A DNA stretch of 64,000 bases, taken from assembly GCF_017916325.1 (NCBI RefSeq), contig NC_090157.1, forward strand, positions 67,001 through 131,000, in the 5' to 3' direction. The notes beneath the pieces were generated by a model. That model saw only the letters and a program-made list of their open reading frames with translations, ran no database searches and had not been told where the DNA came from. The stretch is from Leishmania martiniquensis. Its lineage: Eukaryota > Euglenozoa > Kinetoplastea > Trypanosomatida > Trypanosomatidae. Below, in pieces: positions 9,766 through 20,350 of the stretch. A program made the position numbers and the translations under genes. Each line of letters opens with the position of its first letter. Position 1 is the stretch's first letter.

Positions 9766-12010
9766 GATGTGCTGTAGTGATGTGCAGGATGTATTCGCTG
9801 TGCGTCTACGGTACCGGCACGACGACTGCACGAGCGGAAGACAACCACCGCGGCAATTGACTTCGATTTCGTACAGGTGCCACGCGCGTGCACTGCCCTC
9901 CGACTCGAATACGTGTCTCTCTTGCAGACACGGTGCTGCAAAGCAGAAACGAGGGGTGGGCAACGATAGAGAGAGGGTTGCGGGCTTGTATGCGATTGAG
10001 GAATGGCGTCACACCCACCGCATGATCAGCATGTGCGCAATATGGTGTCCTGAATACGGCTGGACGAAAACACATACATAACACAAAAGATAAGCAGCTT
10101 TACGCATTGACGATTCAGCTACAACACTTTGGCTACCTCAAACAAGATGCCGAGAGGGGAGCGACGTGTGTGTGTGCGTGTGTGGGGAGGGGGAGGAGGA
10201 GGGGGCGCGGTGCCAATAGAAGGGTAGCAGGGCTGACGCGCGTAGAGAGGGTACAGGGGGAAAGCATCGTGCCACATCGCCATGGCGTCTTCGTCTTTCC
10301 CCATTGATGGGCACCCTCTCGTTTTGCCTTTTTTTTGTAGCCGTTGTTCACCTTGCAAACTTCTGTTAAGGCACCTTAGGGTGCCACGGCTTTAGACACA
10401 TACAGACAGACAGGCAGACAGAGAAAGCGAGAGCGAAAGAAAAGACAAAATGGGAAAACACTTGTACCGCGTAGCTGACATGAATAAAAATATAAATGTC
10501 TGTGTGAATGCGTGTGTGGGTGTGTAAACCCCTCCAGGCCTGCCGCATCTCTTCTACGATGCAGTACACTGTAGGGGGTTTTCTTCCTGCCATTTTACAT
10601 ACACTCTGAGGCGTCTCTGGGAACGCCGGTGCGCACGCCTGTGTGCTCAGGGTCACATCGAATGTGTGCGTACCCGCTTATTTGTGTTTTCGTCTTCGTG
10701 CGGACGTAGCGCGCGTGCGTGAAAAGGGAAGACGCCAGAGGCACCATTGGGGAATACGAATCAGAGGGGCGACACGTGCACGCTACTGTGAAAGGCGGTG
10801 AGCACTATCCACGCAAAGGAGGACGGAAGAGAAGGGAGAGTAATCACACGACAACCGATAAGAGCACAAACTCTTGCCAGAAGTGATAAGGGGAGAGGGG
10901 GAGAAGAAACGGACAACGTGCACATCCGCATCCACACACGACACTGAAACCTCAAAGATAGAGCCGACAAGAGAGAAGAAACACCTCGCTGTACTTGTAA
11001 ATGCCATATTACCACGCGCCTGCTTTCTCTCTTTCTCTCTCAACGATACCAATCAGTGGCCGAGGATACCAGTGGTAGAGGGAGGGAGAGGGAAGGAGTA
11101 TGGGTCTATCCATGCATGGGGCGGGTATGGCAGCAACGAAGGGCCGTGCTCAAAAGGCGGTGCTCTTGCCCATGCGTACTTGCACATGATTCTGTGCGTG
11201 AGTGCGGGCTGGCACTCTTCTATCCAAGAGACAAGCGTTTTCAAACGACGGACCAGAGGGTCTCGTGAAAAAAAAAAGAGGAACGCACTGACACACACGC
11301 GCAAGCAGGTAAACTTACACAGAGAGAGAACCTCGATGAGCTAAAATACAATGCGCGACAAGAAAAAGAAAGAACCGTAACCACTTCTCAACGGGGAGGG
11401 GGAAAGGAGGTACGAAGGAACGACGTGTACCGGGCGAGTCTCTGCTCCGCGTCTCTGAGGCTCGAAACGAAGAGCTCCATTAGATGAGAGGCCCCATGAA
11501 TAGCGAAGAGAAAAGCAAAGGAAAAGCGCGCGAGAGGTGCACTCGACGAAAAAGAGGAGATGAAGGCGAGAGGACTGCGGAAGCAAAAACAAATGCACGA
11601 AAGCAACGAAGAGCAGCACCTTCGTTCGACACGCACCCACGAGAGGCTTGCATTTACGTCACATCGACTCGGAGAGAAGGCGAGAGGGAAGAGAGGGGGT
11701 GGAAGGAGGGTCGGGAAGATACCGACGCAGACAGCGAGAGGCATGACGCCTGCGCATGAGGGATGCACGAGAGCTGTTAACCACCTCTCCGCCTCCGCGC
11801 CTCACTCCACTAGCCTTTGCAGCTTTCTGAATGCCTCGTGTGCCTGCCTCCGAGCGGACAGCGCAGGGGGGAGTGAATGTTTGTCTTGTGCATTTGGGAG
11901 GGGGAAGGTGTGTGTGAGCGAGAGAGAGAGGGGGGATGAACAGGGAGTAGGGAGGGAGGAAGGAGAGGGGAAGAGAGGCAGATGCGAGTGCCTTTTTTTG
12001 CTTGCAGGTG

Positions 12011-12024
12011 TATATATATATATA
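12011..12024. repeat. (TA)n microsatellite
   Basis: Seven TA units lie in the 4.5-kb gene-free interval, next to purine-rich DNA. Confidence 0.9.
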
Positions 12025-14158
12025 CCCGTAGAAGGCAACGTGTGGGGTGTGAGCGAGTTATACAGGCGAAAAGAAGAAGATGACATGGAGTTTTGGATGA
12101 CGAAGAAAAAACGCCGCCTACCGTAGAAGAGGCAAATAAAGAGAGGGAGCGGCAGTACGAAGCAACGAACGACTGATCGGGGGCCACATCCACAAGCGCA
12201 CAGTCGAACATACGCCCCCTCCTCCCCCTCTCTCTCCAGCACTACTTCCGCCAGAAGAAAGGAGGCTGAGGCTCAAAGAAACGAATGAAGAGATGGTCTT
12301 CGTGCTTCACCGTCTCCGTGCCCGTTATCCACACGTCAATCAGCACGAGGGCGAGCACGAGTGGATGTGGTGAGGGCACGATGGAAAGCAGAGGGAAAAA
12401 TGTTTGACAGGATGCCGTTTGGTTACGGCTCTTTTCCATCCCATGAGCGGTCACGTCGACGGTGCCGCAGAGGGGTACCCTGGCGCTCGTGACCAGCACA
12501 CGGACACGTGGCCCCCCACCCCCAACAGACCAACGTCTCTCCAACGCACGTGACCGAAACGGTACACGCTCCCTTCACCTATCGAGGAAAAGGAAAAGCA
12601 AAAATAACAGCGAATCGACAATGGCGCAAGGGAGGAGGGCCCGTAACACTGAAGGAGATGAGAAAACGGAGGGGAAAGTTTGTCACCGGGCTGACGCTGC
12701 ACCTTCAACGTTTCCGTCCTCCTCTCCCCCCAAAAAGGAGCTCCACCTCGTCCGCCATCCACGGCTTTCTGTATCTCATCCTCGGCGCACAAATGCGGTC
12801 GGCGCCAAGCGTATGGACGCCTCTCTTGGACGAAATGCGGAAGAAGAAAAAAATGAAATAAGCCATGGACACAGGTGAAAAGACAAGCAGTGAGTGGGTG
12901 TGTGAAGTTGAGAAAGAAGAGAAGGCCCAGAGGAACAGTAAAGTGGAGGAGAGGGAGACGGAGGAAGAGAGAAAAATAAAAAAGAGGGAGGAGGGGGGAG
13001 GGGCACTGACGATAGATATGTCCATGTGGAAAGGATGCGAAACGCACGAACACACACACACTCACACACAAAGAGGGACATGAAGGTAAAAAAAACGGCA
13101 ATGTGCGCGTGCGCCGGTGCGAAAACACACGTAAGCACACCTCTACGCATAGACTGACATGGAGGCCTGAGACCTCTCAATATGCTCACCTTGGGGAAGG
13201 AGTTGAATGGCAGAAGCAAAGATCTTCGGCTCAACTCGTAGGCATCCACTTCACCCTGTGACTACTCCTTCCCCTCGCATCTTTCTTCTCCACTTGTATG
13301 GCGTCAACGCTTTTCCATTAATGTTTGTATGCGGCTTTCCATAGTCTGAGCAGAAGGGCGTACGGCTCGTCGACTTACGTGTACACATGCACGGCCACCG
13401 TCACACACTTGGAAAGGGCAAAGGAGGGAGAATAGAAAAGGGCGATGGGGTGAGGGTGTTGCGGTCTATGAGGCACACGAACGCCCAAATACTCCCAGCG
13501 TGACAGAGATGCTTACATCCTGCCCAGAGGCATCTGAATGCGTGGGTGAGTGGGGGTGCGAAAGAACGCGACAGCATGAACGGCGACACAGACAGGGGGA
13601 CGGAAGCCGCAAGAAAAAAATGGGCGCGGAGCGGCAGACACACGCCGGAAAAAAAAGAATCCTTAGTGCACACGCTCCCTCCTCCACATCGACAAGTACA
13701 CAACTCCTCCCCCCTCCCCCCAAAAAAAGAGAAAATGTTTCGGTACGCCACTGGAGAGAAAGAGGGAAAGGTAAATGAAATGGGAATGTAAAGGCGCGCG
13801 CGCACACACAGAGCACGGCGAGACATCGACGAAAGTGGGAAGAGAGGGAGGGAGGGAGGGGAGTGGGTGGTGGTGACAGAACACAAAGGGCAGGGAGACA
13901 GACAACTCAGAGCAAAGGGAAGCTACAGGAGCGAGAGAAGAGTCTGTCGGCTCCCTCCATCTCTGTGTCTGTGTGGTCGAGGAGGAGAAAGGATGAGAAG
14001 ACATGGGAAGAGGGGAAGACAGTGCACACAGGGGATGGGCCCAACAGTGTGAAGGTGCGTGCGCTTGTATCATTCTACGACGCTACATCAGCGCAGACGC
14101 GCAGGAGAGGAAAGCGAGAGGGGTGGGGAGGAGGATCGCCAAGGGCAGTAGAGAGAGG

Positions 14159-14932
14159 CTACGCGGTCTTTGCACGCTGCGTCGCAGCGTAGTGCTGAGA
14201 TATTTGCTCCTTTAGGTCCGCGCACACGTTGTGGACAGCCACTTTCATCACCTCCACAGCCCGCGGGCCTACGGCCGGCACCTTCTGCAGCACCGCCGCG
14301 CAGTTCTGCGCCGCCGCTACCTCCGCTTCCTTCTTCTGAATGACGTTCATCATGTGCTGGAGAGACGGGAACCACAGCGTCACGCGCCAGATGATGTACA
14401 GCACGCTGCTGATGATGTGCGTGAGCACGTGGAAGGCGGCCGTCTTGGTGAAGTCGAAGTCTTGGTAGTTGTTGACGTATGGCTGTGTCTTTTCCGTCAC
14501 CTTGGTGCGCACAGCCGTTACCTGTTCCTTGGCGTTGTCCACAGCGCTCTGGGCAGAGTGGCGCGCGTTCTCGACGGAGGCCTTCGCACTATCCACCTTT
14601 GCCTTGGCGCTCTCCACATACGGGTCGGCCATTTTGCGGGCATCCTCGACGTACTCGTGGGCGACATTGACGACCTTTTTGACCGCCTCCTGCAGGTGCG
14701 CCTTGTGCTCCGAGGCGATGCGGTGCCCCTCATGCACATAGGACTGCACAGTGTTCATGGCGTTCTGGACGCCATTCTGGGCAGCGTCAGAGGCGTTCTC
14801 CGCAGCAGACGAGAGAGTTTTATGCGCATCCTTCGTTTTGTGACTCATCTCGACCTGCACCTGTGAGGCAACCTCAGAGATTTTGTCGGCCACCTCCTGC
14901 GTCTGGTGACGGGTATCACGCGTGCGGGGCAT
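14159..14932 (-). CDS. LEA/perilipin-like amphipathic-helix protein with hydrophobic hairpin
   Basis: A 257-residue protein. The frame is open to 14992, but the first ATG is at 14930-14932, giving a start MPRTRDTRHQ. About residues 10-160 are a continuous alanine/lysine/glutamate-rich amphipathic helix with loose 11-residue periodicity (segments such as VESAKAKVDSAKASVENAR). This matches the architecture of LEA-type, apolipoprotein-like and perilipin-like proteins. Around residues 168-200 a hydrophobic aromatic-rich segment (FHVLTHIISSVLYIIW followed by LWFPSL) could form a membrane or lipid-monolayer hairpin. A second helical region closes the protein. A role at lipid droplets or in membrane shaping is a plausible inference, not demonstrated. 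There is no signal peptide. The plus-strand 211-codon frame inside it is a shadow. The family name is not recognised with certainty. Confidence 0.8.
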   Translation of the reverse strand: MPRTRDTRHQTQEVADKISEVASQVQVEMSHKTKDAHKTLSSAAENASDAAQNGVQNAMNTVQSYVHEGHRIASEHKAHLQEAVKKVVNVAHEYVEDARKMADPYVESAKAKVDSAKASVENARHSAQSAVDNAKEQVTAVRTKVTEKTQPYVNNYQDFDFTKTAAFHVLTHIISSVLYIIWRVTLWFPSLQHMMNVIQKKEAEVAAAQNCAAVLQKVPAVGPRAVEVMKVAVHNVCADLKEQISQHYAATQRAKTA

Positions 14933-16934
14933 TGTGTATCGAGGCCGTGTTCTTGGGCGCGCTTGCTGCCGCTTTGTTGTCGAAATCCGCAAACAGTTTC
15001 CCTCTCCACGTTATGACTGCTTTGAGAACGCTGAGTGAGCTAATCGAGCCGCCAAAGCAAAAACAGATGTCCCGTTAGAGAGAGAAGGGCCTAATAACCT
15101 CTGCCGGTGTGACCAGCACGATGTTGGCGGCGCCTGCCGAGCGGTGTTGATTTCTCGTGCCTTCCCGAAGGGCCGTCGGAGTGGCTTTGGGGGGAGGGGG
15201 GAGGAATGGATAAGAGAGTCTCAAGCCGAAACAAGAAAATAAAAGCAAAGACAAAGAGAGCACCCGCGACTTATTTTTCGTGGGTGGATATCGACGATGA
15301 AACTTGGCAGCAGCGGCGTACGCGGGAGGGAAGACGAACCTCGCTGTGACGAAGGGGAAATATGTGCTGCTGTGTGTCACTGGTGGGTGCGCAGTCTTGA
15401 GATGGAGGAGACGGGAGCGAAAAATAAGAATAACCGGAGGCTGATCTGAGACGCGTACAGCTGTGTGTTCGTTGAAAGCCAGTGGAGTGCAAACTGGTAC
15501 CACATTGAAGTGTGTGTGGAGGGGGGGAAAGACGGGAAGAGCGAAGTAATCAATACAAGATGAAAACAGTTGCGAAGTGTTGACGCATGTCTCCCTCTGT
15601 CTTTGTGAACTGGTATGCGTGTGCCACGAGACAGGGGATACAACCGACGCTGGACTCACCAGAGAGGACAGCGCAACGCGCGAGACGCATCTCGAAGGGG
15701 GCATGGGCGCCGTGCGCGCGGGTCGCTTTGTCTCTCTCGCTTGCGATTCGCGTCTGTGTCGCTGACTGAGTCCGCGCGAATCCTCCGTCGCGTTTTCTGC
15801 CTGCATTCGCCCGGCGGTGTCTTATTTGGACGGCTCCCTCGACACTTTTATGTGCTTTCACTTCTTTTGTTTTGTGTGTGTTTCGATGTGTGAACGAGCC
15901 CTTTGACGGCACGCGTTGACGTTTGCACCGTGGCCATGGCGCGTGGATGAACTGTCCATGCAAGCATACGTCGCCTAGCCACCGGTGTAACGATCGTACT
16001 AGTAAAGCAGCGGGAAGAAGAGGAAAATGCGGGCAGCGCGGCTGGGTGCGTATTCGAAGGAGTCGCGGGAAGGGTGATGGGAGAGGTCATATAAAGGGAG
16101 TGAGAGAAAGACCCCCGCCTCCCCCCTCAACACACACACACACAGACAGACAGACAGGGCACCCCAGCATTTGGATAAGCGCAGAAGGAAATAAGGGGGC
16201 GGCAGGCTCGACTCGAATGTGAAATGAAGTGAGAGGAACGAAGAAGAAAAGGGAGAAGAAAAAATTCGCAAGCGACAGAGAAAGAGAGAGAGACGCCCCC
16301 ATTCCACACATACACACACGGACGCGAGAGCCGTTGCACTTAGCCCAGCACAGCAAAACATGAATCAACAAAGACGCAAGAAAAGGCACAGGCCTCGTCA
16401 CGACAAAGACAAACGGGAACGCCGAAAATAAAGAACAAAAAAGACCTGAGACCGATCGGAGAGACAGGGTGAACAGGGGTGGCGGAAACTGCGGCGGCCC
16501 GCTGATGAATAGGGCTGCTTACTTCCTCACCCCCTCACACACACAAACGCACTCGCACATACGCGTGTTTCCATCGTCTCCCGTCTCTGATGAACTCTGG
16601 CTTATGCTCATGAATGTACAGCTTCTCCTTTTTGCCCGCGCCTTTTTGTTCTCTCTGCACCGTGATCGCCCCTTGGCGCTGGAAGTTCGTCTCCGAGTAC
16701 GCAAGCACCCGTGTATACACGTGGGTCTTTGGTCACCCCATTGTGTTGCGTGAGCCTCGGCGGGGCACTCGACCCACCAGATCAGCACTGGCACCACGAC
16801 CATCAGCCGCGCGCCGCACACGACTCTACTCTGCATCGCCCATGACTATCTTTTCCACGGAATCCCTCTCCTTCACCGCGGAGCGGCAGCCCTCCTCTTG
16901 CCCGCCCCACATCCCCCCCAGTAGAGTTACCGCC
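14933..16934. other. Intergenic region between RING protein and LEA-like protein genes
   Basis: No gene is seen. The region holds a compound (CA)n/(GACA)n tract at 16130-16158, A/G-rich DNA at 16205-16300 and 16370-16460, and a G-rich run near 15185-15205. Frames on either strand are low complexity. The part near 15000-15070 immediately precedes the LEA-like gene in transcription order. Confidence 0.5.
16130..16158. repeat. Compound (CA)n(GACA)n microsatellite
   Basis: CA units run directly into three or four GACA units. The tract is intergenic and follows a C-rich stretch. Confidence 0.85.
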
Positions 16935-18281
16935 TCAGGGGGGCTCCGGCCCATACATGGCAGTCAGCGTCATGAGAAGACTTTCCTCTTCGCCAGTGAA
17001 CTTCTGCAGCGTGGCGTCCAGCTGCTGCATCGCGTTCGGCTCATAGAAGCCCACGATGCGCTTGATGCGGCGCACGTATTCTGCCTGCATCCGCTGTGCC
17101 TCCGACTGCTGCTGCTCCTTCTTCAAGGTGTCGAAGTGTCGGGCAAAGGCACACAGAATGTCATGTAAGGGAAGCTTGACACCAGATTGGGTGACGCTGT
17201 CACCGAGATCGGAGCGTCGACGACTTGTGCTACTGAAGAAAGACTGCCGAATTTCGGCGTCTTTGCCGCGCAGCAGATGCTCGATACTTAACCACTCAGT
17301 GTCGCACACGTCGCGCTCAAAGTACTGCTCTGCGAGGATGCGGCACTGATCCAGTCCAAAGAGCCCGGTCATCTCCACATCCAGCAGCTGCGCCACCTGC
17401 AGAATCTGCCCGTAGGGCCCCGCGGTCATGTGATACCACTGCGCTGGGTTTCGGCGGTTCAACATGAGCCATAAACACAGTGCATGAAACGGAACCGACT
17501 CTGTCGTTCGATTGCGGCCTGCCATCTCGAAGAGACTCTTCACGTCGTCTGGGTGACTCGGATAGTTGAGGAAGCGTAGCAGCCGGCAGGCGTCACGCCA
17601 GCGCAGCTCTGGTGTCTTACTTTCATCACCAACCAGAACGGCAAACACGGGGAAGCGGTCGATCAGTTCGCGGTACTCCTTATCAGGGATACCGTAGTCT
17701 CGAGCTGTCAAGGTCAACGACTGCTGCCACTGTGCACACTGCTCGCTTGTGAGCCGAGCTTCCACGGTGGGAGCGCTGTTGCTTGAGACATGAGCACAGT
17801 CTTGTCCGTGAGGGCTGTCAGCGGTGACCGCCACCGCTGAATGCGAAGGAGAGGGGTTCACAGGGGCCGGCGAGGGCGTCGATCCGTCAGCGGCGGCGCT
17901 GCTGCCTTCTAGGTAGTACTCTTGCATTGCTACGCACTCTATCGTCGACGGACTCTTGTCCTCGGCACTGGACTGCTCCTCGCCCGCTTCCAGGCAACTC
18001 AGATGCTTCTCTTTAAAGTCGCTGTAGGTGCCCGTCCACGAACACGCACTGCATGACCCCTGCGTACGCTGCAGCAGTCGCAGGATGAATTTCCCGGGTG
18101 CGCCGAGGCGCGTAACGGGCCCACAGCATACGGGGCACGCCTCGAGCCCTTCGATGCAGCCGCGACAGAAGATATGCTGACACTCACTAATCTCCACCGG
18201 ATCCGTCCACAGACAACAACAAACGGCGCATTCGGCGTCCACACCGAATGCGGTGCCCGGCACGAAATACTTCGACATCAT
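16935..18281 (-). CDS. RING-type (C3HC4) E3 ubiquitin ligase-like protein with second zinc finger
   Basis: A 448-residue protein with an ATG at 18279-18281; a second ATG follows directly. A complete C3HC4 RING is formed by C18, C21, C34, H36, C39, C42, C49 and C52. A likely TRAF-type zinc finger follows (C77, C80, H93, C96). The RING is expected to recruit an E2 ubiquitin-conjugating enzyme. A Ser/Pro/Thr-rich linker (about 100-170) leads to a conserved-looking helical C-terminal half (about 180-448) containing a stretch with EF-hand-like helix spacing but no clear calcium-binding loop. The RING-TRAF order matches RNF/TRAF-like ligases. A pyrimidine tract on the transcribed strand (plus 18305-18333) followed by AG at 18291/18290 could give a very short 5' leader after trans-splicing. 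Substrate is unknown. Confidence 0.85.
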   Translation of the reverse strand: MMSKYFVPGTAFGVDAECAVCCCLWTDPVEISECQHIFCRGCIEGLEACPVCCGPVTRLGAPGKFILRLLQRTQGSCSACSWTGTYSDFKEKHLSCLEAGEEQSSAEDKSPSTIECVAMQEYYLEGSSAAADGSTPSPAPVNPSPSHSAVAVTADSPHGQDCAHVSSNSAPTVEARLTSEQCAQWQQSLTLTARDYGIPDKEYRELIDRFPVFAVLVGDESKTPELRWRDACRLLRFLNYPSHPDDVKSLFEMAGRNRTTESVPFHALCLWLMLNRRNPAQWYHMTAGPYGQILQVAQLLDVEMTGLFGLDQCRILAEQYFERDVCDTEWLSIEHLLRGKDAEIRQSFFSSTSRRRSDLGDSVTQSGVKLPLHDILCAFARHFDTLKKEQQQSEAQRMQAEYVRRIKRIVGFYEPNAMQQLDATLQKFTGEEESLLMTLTAMYGPEPP

Positions 18282-19488
18282 CCACTAGCCTGATGGCCCG
18301 ACAAGGGGGTGACGAGGGGGGTAGGGGTGGGGTTTTTTCTTTCGTGTGTGTGGGGGGGGGGAAGGAGAGAGGGCGGGCATCAGCGCACAGGCGGCGGCAC
18401 AACACACAGCACCACAGTCCTCCCTCCCCGGGTTTCGTCAAGGGTGGTGCTTCGAAGCTGACAGGTTGTGCGAAAGCGTAAAGGCGACACAATCAGCGTG
18501 GCGAAACAGGTACGGCCGGCGTCTGGCCGCGGCGATAACGACAGAAGGACCCACCGACACTAAAGAACGAATCGATTCGCAGCGCCCAGAGCGGACGGCC
18601 TTGGCAGGGCCGCCCCTCTGCCCACAGAAAACAAGTGAGAGAAGGAAAGTTTGCACACCAAATGACAGCAGAGGATGAAGGGAGAGGGGGACGCAGACTC
18701 CGGTGACGAACAAATCTGTAAACACCACGACGCCCCTCATACACATACACACGTCGACACACACACACACAGACGTATAAATGCAAGTGTGTGTGAGAGA
18801 GGAGTACTGCGACGCACCCAAGCGGAGAGAGCAGGAAGAAGACGTACCTTTGAAAATGGGAGCTGATATGGACATTCAGATGCACGGGGGACATGGAGCG
18901 CGCGATTGTCCTATTATATCGTCAGGATGCAGAGACAGCCGCGCCGGCAGCTGCAGGCACCTCTAGCAGGCTCTCTCGCCGGCCCACGACGGCGATCTGA
19001 AGGCTCGTACGCGTGAGGAAAGATGCGAAGCGATCAGATTATCGTCTCCTTTTCTATCCAAACCCTCACTTGCGGCATCCTCCTGCGCCAACACGCCCGT
19101 TCGAATGCCGCCCGGCGCCAGACGTACGGCCGAATGTACGTTTTCTTTTGCTGTTCAGAGTGCCCTTTTTCTTTCGTGTTAGATCGAGGTGCTGCTAAAA
19201 AAAGTGGAAGGATTCGCATCCCTGCATGCGTGCTTATCCACAGTTGCGCCTCCCCACATTCACTGAGGGCGCAGCCGAGACGCCAGAACTTACCGTTAAA
19301 CGCAGTCGCTGAGGTGGTGAGGATTGAAAAAAAAAGGAATTGGAGAGAGCAAAACGCGAGCCGGTCCAGCGCTGACACGCCTACCCGCCAGCACCTTCTC
19401 TCTTACCATGAGCGCGACTGCCGCTCGCCATGTTGATACAGTCCCCTCCCGAGTAACAAATTCAAGTGAATACGAATGCTTCCTTCCC
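18282..19488. other. Intergenic region upstream of the RING gene
   Basis: No gene is seen. A G-rich tract (18300-18365) near the RING start is a C-rich tract on the transcribed strand and a good candidate for trans-splicing signals. CA tracts lie at 18735-18770. The rest shows no recognisable coding or RNA structure. Confidence 0.5.
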
Positions 19489-19916
19489 CGCCCATTCCCC
19501 CTGCCATACAACACATACACACACACACACATGCACGTGAGCCGAATGTCACTCGGCCCCCTCCCCCAACCCACCACGTCACAGGCCCCATTGCATAGTG
19601 CAAAGCAGCCCTCGGCACGCGGTGCAGCAATGCGCCAACGCGTTCCTCGGAGCACGCACCCCTGCCTCGTACCCTACCCACGCCCCTGAGCAGAGGGAGG
19701 GGGAGGGGCGGGTGCGAGTCACGCGAGTCGCGCTGGCCTTTTGCCTGGCATAAGGGATGGCGCAAATGTGTGCACTGCCGCAGGCCCGTGGCCCTGCCAC
19801 CACCAGAGGGGCGGCTCGGCATCGAATAGGGGAGGGAGGGGGGGTGAAGGGCTGCTTGGCCTCCACACGGCGTGTGGGCACAGGGACACACTCCCCCGAG
19901 ATGCCGCCACGCAGTG
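19489..19916. mobile_element. SIDER2-like dispersed repeat, copy 2
   Basis: This copy shares its start (cgcccattccccctgcca) and body with copies at 3953 and 29166. It differs from copy 1 by CA-tract structure and about one substitution in the body (gcgagtcgcgctgg against gcgagtcacgctgg). Its end, gatgccgccacgcagtg, is also found in copy 3. It lies about 435 bp past the stop codon of the Pol5-like gene on the transcribed strand, so it probably falls within that mRNA's 3' UTR, where SIDER2 elements are reported to act on mRNA turnover. Family assignment is by recollection of size and position. Confidence 0.55.
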
Positions 19917-20350
19917 CGGTGCTAACCTTTCCCTCATCACCAGGGGCCGGTGTCAACCAAAAAGCGCGTACATGTGCATGTGTCTGTGTGGGGGGGGGGG
20001 CAGGTGAGAGGGGTCAGGGCTGCGATGAGAGAGAACAACAGCCGAGCGAGAACAGGGGAAAAGCCACATTTAGAACGATTAACGGTCAATCACAAGAAGC
20101 CACGCGCACACACTCCGAAAAAAAAAGACGCGTGGCAGGAGGCAGGGTGGAGGAGAATCTTCTGTCTCCCTCCTCACCTCACAGTGATGGAGTACAGCCT
20201 TTCGCACCATCAACGAAAAACAGAAAGGCATGCAAAATGCGCGCCGTTAGACGGAAACGACGGCGCCTCTCATGGCCATCACAGGAAGGGGACAAGCGCC
20301 GAACGCGCATGCCTCGCTTCGGCTCGTGTGCGCGACGGCAGTAACGCTGC
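19917..20350. other. 3' flank of the Pol5-like gene
   Basis: This 434-bp stretch separates the Pol5-like stop codon from SIDER-like copy 2. It contains a G-rich run near 19990-20000 and A-rich runs near 20118. Presumed 3' UTR; no gene is seen. Confidence 0.5.

Larger units (their letters stand above)
9615..14158. other. 4.5-kb gene-free interval
   Basis: I found no supportable gene here. The region contains a (GT)n tract (9746-9765), a (TA)n tract (12011-12024), many purine-rich blocks on plus (10880-11110, 11480-11740, 11880-11980, 12880-13010, 13840-14010) and C-rich segments near 13680-13725. Every long frame reads low-complexity sequence. It must include the 3' UTR of the gene at 14159-14932 and the 5' region of the gene at 6207-9614. 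It is long even for a trypanosomatid spacer, so a small RNA gene or short protein could be missed by eye. Confidence 0.5.

Noticed and set aside
12451..13249. Several long minus-strand frames rich in Phe, Ser and Leu
   Set aside because: They reflect pyrimidine-rich spacer DNA on the transcribed strand; no motif or membrane topology that would hold across frames is present.
14231..14866. A 211-codon plus-strand frame opposite the LEA-like gene
   Set aside because: Antisense shadow; the minus strand shows a periodic helix protein with plausible composition and start.
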